This document shows, piece by piece, positions 61,913 to 64,000 of a stretch of 64,000 bases of DNA. Origin of the DNA: CBDAMZ01 sp965197375. Lineage in GTDB: Bacteria; Acidobacteriota; Vicinamibacteria; Vicinamibacterales; UBA8438. The stretch is from contig CBDAMZ010000005.1 in assembly GCA_965197375.1 (NCBI GenBank), positions 62,001 to 126,000 on the forward strand, written 5' to 3'. Both the position numbers and the translations under genes were made by a program. Every line of letters begins with the position of its first letter. The stretch's first letter is position 1. The notes under the pieces are model-generated. The model saw only the letters and a list, made by a program, of their open reading frames with translations, was not told the DNA's origin and did no database searches.

Positions 61913-62560
61913 ATGGGTAAAGTCCTTCGAAAGGTCGGTGTGGCCGCCGTGCTTCTCGTCGCGCTGGGCTGGCTGTTCTGGCAGACCGTGCAGGACAGCC
62001 TGTCGGAGTCGTATGTTGTCGATCCTGGCCTGGTCGCCGAGTGGCGACTGGCACTCCGGAGCCCGATGCAGTCGGGCGCTGGGCTCCTCACGTTGCTGCC
62101 GCCCGATCAGCTCCGCGCGGAGCTCTTCCATCAGGTTTTCACCAGGACGATGGAGTCAATGACCTCGCCGGCGGAAGCGTCGATGCCGATCGTGCTGCAC
62201 TCGGAGTATCGAGACACGCTCGGGACGGTTCTTTCGCCTGACGACATCCTCGAGGCCGCCGAAGAGACCGGCCTTTCGAACGTCACGCCCATGCCGGTCT
62301 GCATCGGTGTCGCGCGCAAGTTGGTCGCGGGTACGCCTCGGCAACTCTATTTCGCGCTTTTCGACGCGCCGGAAGTCGACCGGTTTCGCCAGGATCTGGC
62401 ACGCAGGTACGCCGACGGCGACGGAGAGACGACGTTCGATCCCGGCGAGCTGGCATTGGCCGTGCCGATCGCCGCGTCCGATGGCAACTTCGCCGGCTGG
62501 TGGCCACTCAAGATCCATGCCGAGACCGATTGCCAGGCCCCGCTCACCGCTGGCAGCTAG
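61913..62560 (+). CDS. membrane-anchored protein of unknown function
   Basis: 215 aa. One N-terminal membrane helix (VGVAAVLLVALGWLFWQTV, about 8-26) and an extracytoplasmic domain. The domain has LLPPDQLRAELFHQVFTRTM and SPDDILEAAEETGLSNVTP, then a part with PVCIGVARKLVAGTPRQLYF and DPGELALAVPIAASDGNFAGWWPL, ending with a single Cys close to the C-terminus (pairing with the first Cys is possible). No family recognised. The opposite-strand frame over the same DNA looks less natural. Confidence 0.6.
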   Translation: MGKVLRKVGVAAVLLVALGWLFWQTVQDSLSESYVVDPGLVAEWRLALRSPMQSGAGLLTLLPPDQLRAELFHQVFTRTMESMTSPAEASMPIVLHSEYRDTLGTVLSPDDILEAAEETGLSNVTPMPVCIGVARKLVAGTPRQLYFALFDAPEVDRFRQDLARRYADGDGETTFDPGELALAVPIAASDGNFAGWWPLKIHAETDCQAPLTAGS

Positions 62561-62851
62561 AGCGGATGGCTTCGGCCGCACTACCGTCGTTGACAATAAC
62601 TCCTTAAACGCGCGTCGTGAATCCTCGCGGCATCTGTTCTCCAGAGCTGACTGGCTGGTGGCGCCGGTTCTAATGCTCCCGGTACGCCGCGCGGCAGGTC
62701 GCGCGCTTCGGCCTCGTTGGCTGCCTAGTGACGCAGGAGGGCCGGCTGACTGCGAACCCCCGTACGTGAGATCCGCACGAAGCTCGTCAGGCTCGAAGTC
62801 GGCCGCGGAAGCCATGGCTAGAGCTTCCCGATCGAAATAAACGGGGATCCG

Positions 62852-63343
62852 CTAGAAGAACGCCTGGGCGTGCCACGAATCAGAGGCCGGGACTTCCCAC
62901 CGGCCGGCCCGCACGTCTGCGAGGCTCGTCAAGGTGTTGTTGAAGACCGTCGTGTCGAGACTGACCTCGCCCGACGTCGCTAGATCGGCAAACACCTCCC
63001 GCGGCACGCGCTCGATCTCCTCGCCCCGCCGGAACAGCACGGGCGCATGGTCGACCAATCCGACCCCCAGCTCCTGCTGTAGCGCCTTCATCTGCCGCAC
63101 GAGCGCATCGACCGAGCAGCCCGACGGCCCAGCCGTTCGCTGATCGACCGCGACAAAGAGGAACTGGTCGTACCGCAGATCCCGGCCGGCCGTCAGCGGC
63201 ACGGTGTGCGCACCCCACTGGTCGGTGAACCGGTCGACTTCGGCAAGCAGCCGCTGCCGCTCTGGCTCGTCGAGCGGCCGCTCGGCGGCGAAGATCCACA
63301 AGCGAGCATCCTCAGGCAATTGTTCGAACGGCACACGAGGCAT
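62852..63343 (-). CDS. conserved cytoplasmic protein of unknown function
   Basis: 163 aa. RLWIFAAERPLDEPERQRLLAEVDRFTDQWGAHTVPLTAG near the start and FLFVAVDQRTAGPSGCSVDALVRQMKALQQELGV in the middle. I recognise the GxxASGCSxDxxxxxxKxLexxFxI pattern from short bacterial proteins often mislabelled as ABC transporter ATPases; no nucleotide-binding motif is present. The C-terminus LADVRAGRWEVPASDSWHAQAFF is typical of that group. Function unknown. Confidence 0.75.
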   Translation of the reverse strand: MPRVPFEQLPEDARLWIFAAERPLDEPERQRLLAEVDRFTDQWGAHTVPLTAGRDLRYDQFLFVAVDQRTAGPSGCSVDALVRQMKALQQELGVGLVDHAPVLFRRGEEIERVPREVFADLATSGEVSLDTTVFNNTLTSLADVRAGRWEVPASDSWHAQAFF

Positions 63344-63501
63344 GCGCGATCTCCCTCACTCCTCGTCTTCAGTGTAGTAGCCCAGAATACTCCTCATGAG
63401 CCAAAGCGAGACGCCGACGGGCGCGATGATCGAAGCGAGGACCCCTTGAAGGACATGCGACCGCTGTTGCCTCTGATTCCCACCGACCGCCGTCTCAATC
63501 G

Positions 63502-63518
63502 ATTCCATATATTGGAAT
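63502..63518. promoter_or_regulatory. palindromic operator candidate upstream of HTH gene
   Basis: ATTCCA, five bases TATAT, TGGAAT: perfect 6-bp arms. It is followed directly by TACAAT (63518-63523), a good -10 element, 64 bp before the HTH ORF start. The position over a promoter and the family of the downstream gene suggest an autoregulatory operator. Confidence 0.5.
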
Positions 63519-63586
63519 ACAATTCAGTTACACGGCGCCTTTGAGAGTATCGCTGGGTGAGCGATCCTGGTCAAGGCAGCTGAATC

Positions 63587-63829
63587 ATGAGCCGGCAGAG
63601 CGCACAGGCGGCCGTTTCGGGGTCCACGTCGGTCGACAAGGCTCTGGAGATTTGTGAAGCGTTGAACGATCGAGCGACTGGCCTCAGCGTGAGCGCCCTG
63701 GCCCGCGCACTTGACGTGCCACCGCCGAAGGTGCGCCGACTGCTCTCGCTCCTGAAGCGCCACGGAGCCGAAGTGGGTGATCTCGCTGGGCGCCCGTTCG
63801 AACGCCGGTGGGTCATTTCCGACTTGTAG
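63587..63829 (+). CDS. IclR-type helix-turn-helix protein, short
   Basis: 80 aa. TSVDKALEICEALNDRATGL, SVSALARALDVPPPKVRRLL and SLLKRHG form the winged-helix N-terminal domain of IclR regulators. The effector-binding domain (about 170 residues) is missing. The last 20 codons are read out of frame over DNA that in another frame encodes a NuoB-like sequence, so the C-terminus may be artificial and the gene a truncated regulator. Confidence 0.6.
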   Translation: MSRQSAQAAVSGSTSVDKALEICEALNDRATGLSVSALARALDVPPPKVRRLLSLLKRHGAEVGDLAGRPFERRWVISDL

Positions 63830-64000
63830 CGTGCTCCAGGGCGTCGACATAGTCGTGCCGGTCGATGTCTACGTATTAGGATACCCGCCGCGTCCAGAGG
63901 CGTTGCTCTACGGGTTGATGCGGCTACAGGACGAGACCCGCAGGGAGAACACCATGACTGAGACGCACGACGTGAGCCGCTACCGGGGCCGATGTGTCCC
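63765..64000 (+). pseudogene. NuoB-like (complex I subunit B) fragment lacking Fe-S ligands
   Basis: In frame with 63765, open to the window edge: EPKWVISLGARSNAGG, then SFPTCSVLQGVDIVVPVDVY and VLGYPPRPEALLYGLMRLQ. This aligns without gaps to the second half of NuoB (EPKWVISMGACASSGGMFNN..., VPGCPPRPEALI...). Two of the four ligands of cluster N2 visible here are replaced: Cys to Arg in GARSNAGG and Cys to Tyr in LGYPPRP. A TGA in the same frame at 63753-63755 ends the match upstream. Probably a decayed gene fragment; the part beyond residue 55 may be the start of the next gene. Confidence 0.6.

Noticed and set aside
62156..62815. 219-codon minus-strand frame opposite the 61913-62560 gene
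   Set aside because: Most of it is the mirror of the plus-strand gene, with unnatural Arg/Gly-rich composition. Only the first ~70 codons are outside the overlap and they match no family.
1..64000. CRISPR arrays, rRNA genes, riboswitches and toxin-antitoxin pairs
   Set aside because: Looked for and not seen: no regularly spaced palindromic repeats with unique spacers, no rRNA-like conserved stretches, and no recognisable riboswitch leader or toxin-antitoxin gene pair in the spacers.

Overview
The window looks like a chromosomal segment of an Acidobacteriota bacterium, probably class Vicinamibacteria. This is inferred from moderately high G+C, a didermic envelope gene set (BamA, LolCD, Lnt, PBP1A), and a secreted von Willebrand-factor protein of the acidobacterial type at 40988-43078. 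No rRNA is present to confirm it. Nearly all of 1-59 kb is dense housekeeping sequence, mostly on the minus strand, in short operons with 1-20 bp overlaps.

Layout. 1-10.3 kb (minus): vanZ-like, enoyl-CoA hydratase, ribH, nusB, lysS, lolC/E, lolD, clpC and a truncated bamA. 10.5-13.8 kb (minus): meaB, methylmalonyl-CoA epimerase, MTA phosphorylase and a PfkB kinase. 14.3-17.5 kb: a small beta-barrel protein, an unknown membrane-anchored protein, hemW and a DnaC-like ATPase. 17.8-21.3 kb: the heat-shock operon dnaK-dnaJ-hspR. 21.6-29.9 kb: PBP1A on plus, then (minus) nfeD-slipin-SPOR-lnt-prfB. prfB carries a programmed +1 frameshift. 29.9-32.6 kb (plus): mobA and argS. 32.6-38.8 kb (minus): valS-nadC-birA-coaX plus an unknown gene. 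38.9-43.1 kb: two-subunit methylmalonyl-CoA mutase and the VWA protein. Together with mce and meaB this completes the propionyl/methylmalonyl branch apart from the carboxylase. 43.2-51.6 kb: site-2 protease, trpS, scpA, scpB, rluB, cmk, rpsA, HU/IHF and HIT, with a Lys/Arg-rich protein on the opposite strand between cmk and rpsA. 51.7-58.9 kb: uvrC, a CDP-alcohol phosphatidyltransferase, efp and uvrA.

The character changes at 59.2 kb. A tRNA-Thr(CGT) gene is followed 2.2 kb later by a diverged copy of its own 3' end (61447-61490). Between the two lie the C-terminal end of a tyrosine integrase, a Sel1-repeat fragment, an A+T-rich fragment of a cation-diffusion-facilitator C-terminus cut off by an IS3-family element, and that IS with perfect 27-bp ends but a broken transposase. 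This is a decayed tRNA-integrated element. Beyond it are two orphan genes and, at the edge, an IclR-type helix-turn-helix reading frame that runs out of frame into a NuoB-like sequence lacking two iron-sulfur ligands.

The least expected signal is a 7-bp-periodic repeat family: a 112-bp tract of degenerate heptamers between lolD and lolC/E, and two related heptamer blocks sitting in frame inside uvrA and uvrC. The uvrC block resembles the CCCCAGT/CCCCTAA short tandem repeats known from cyanobacteria.
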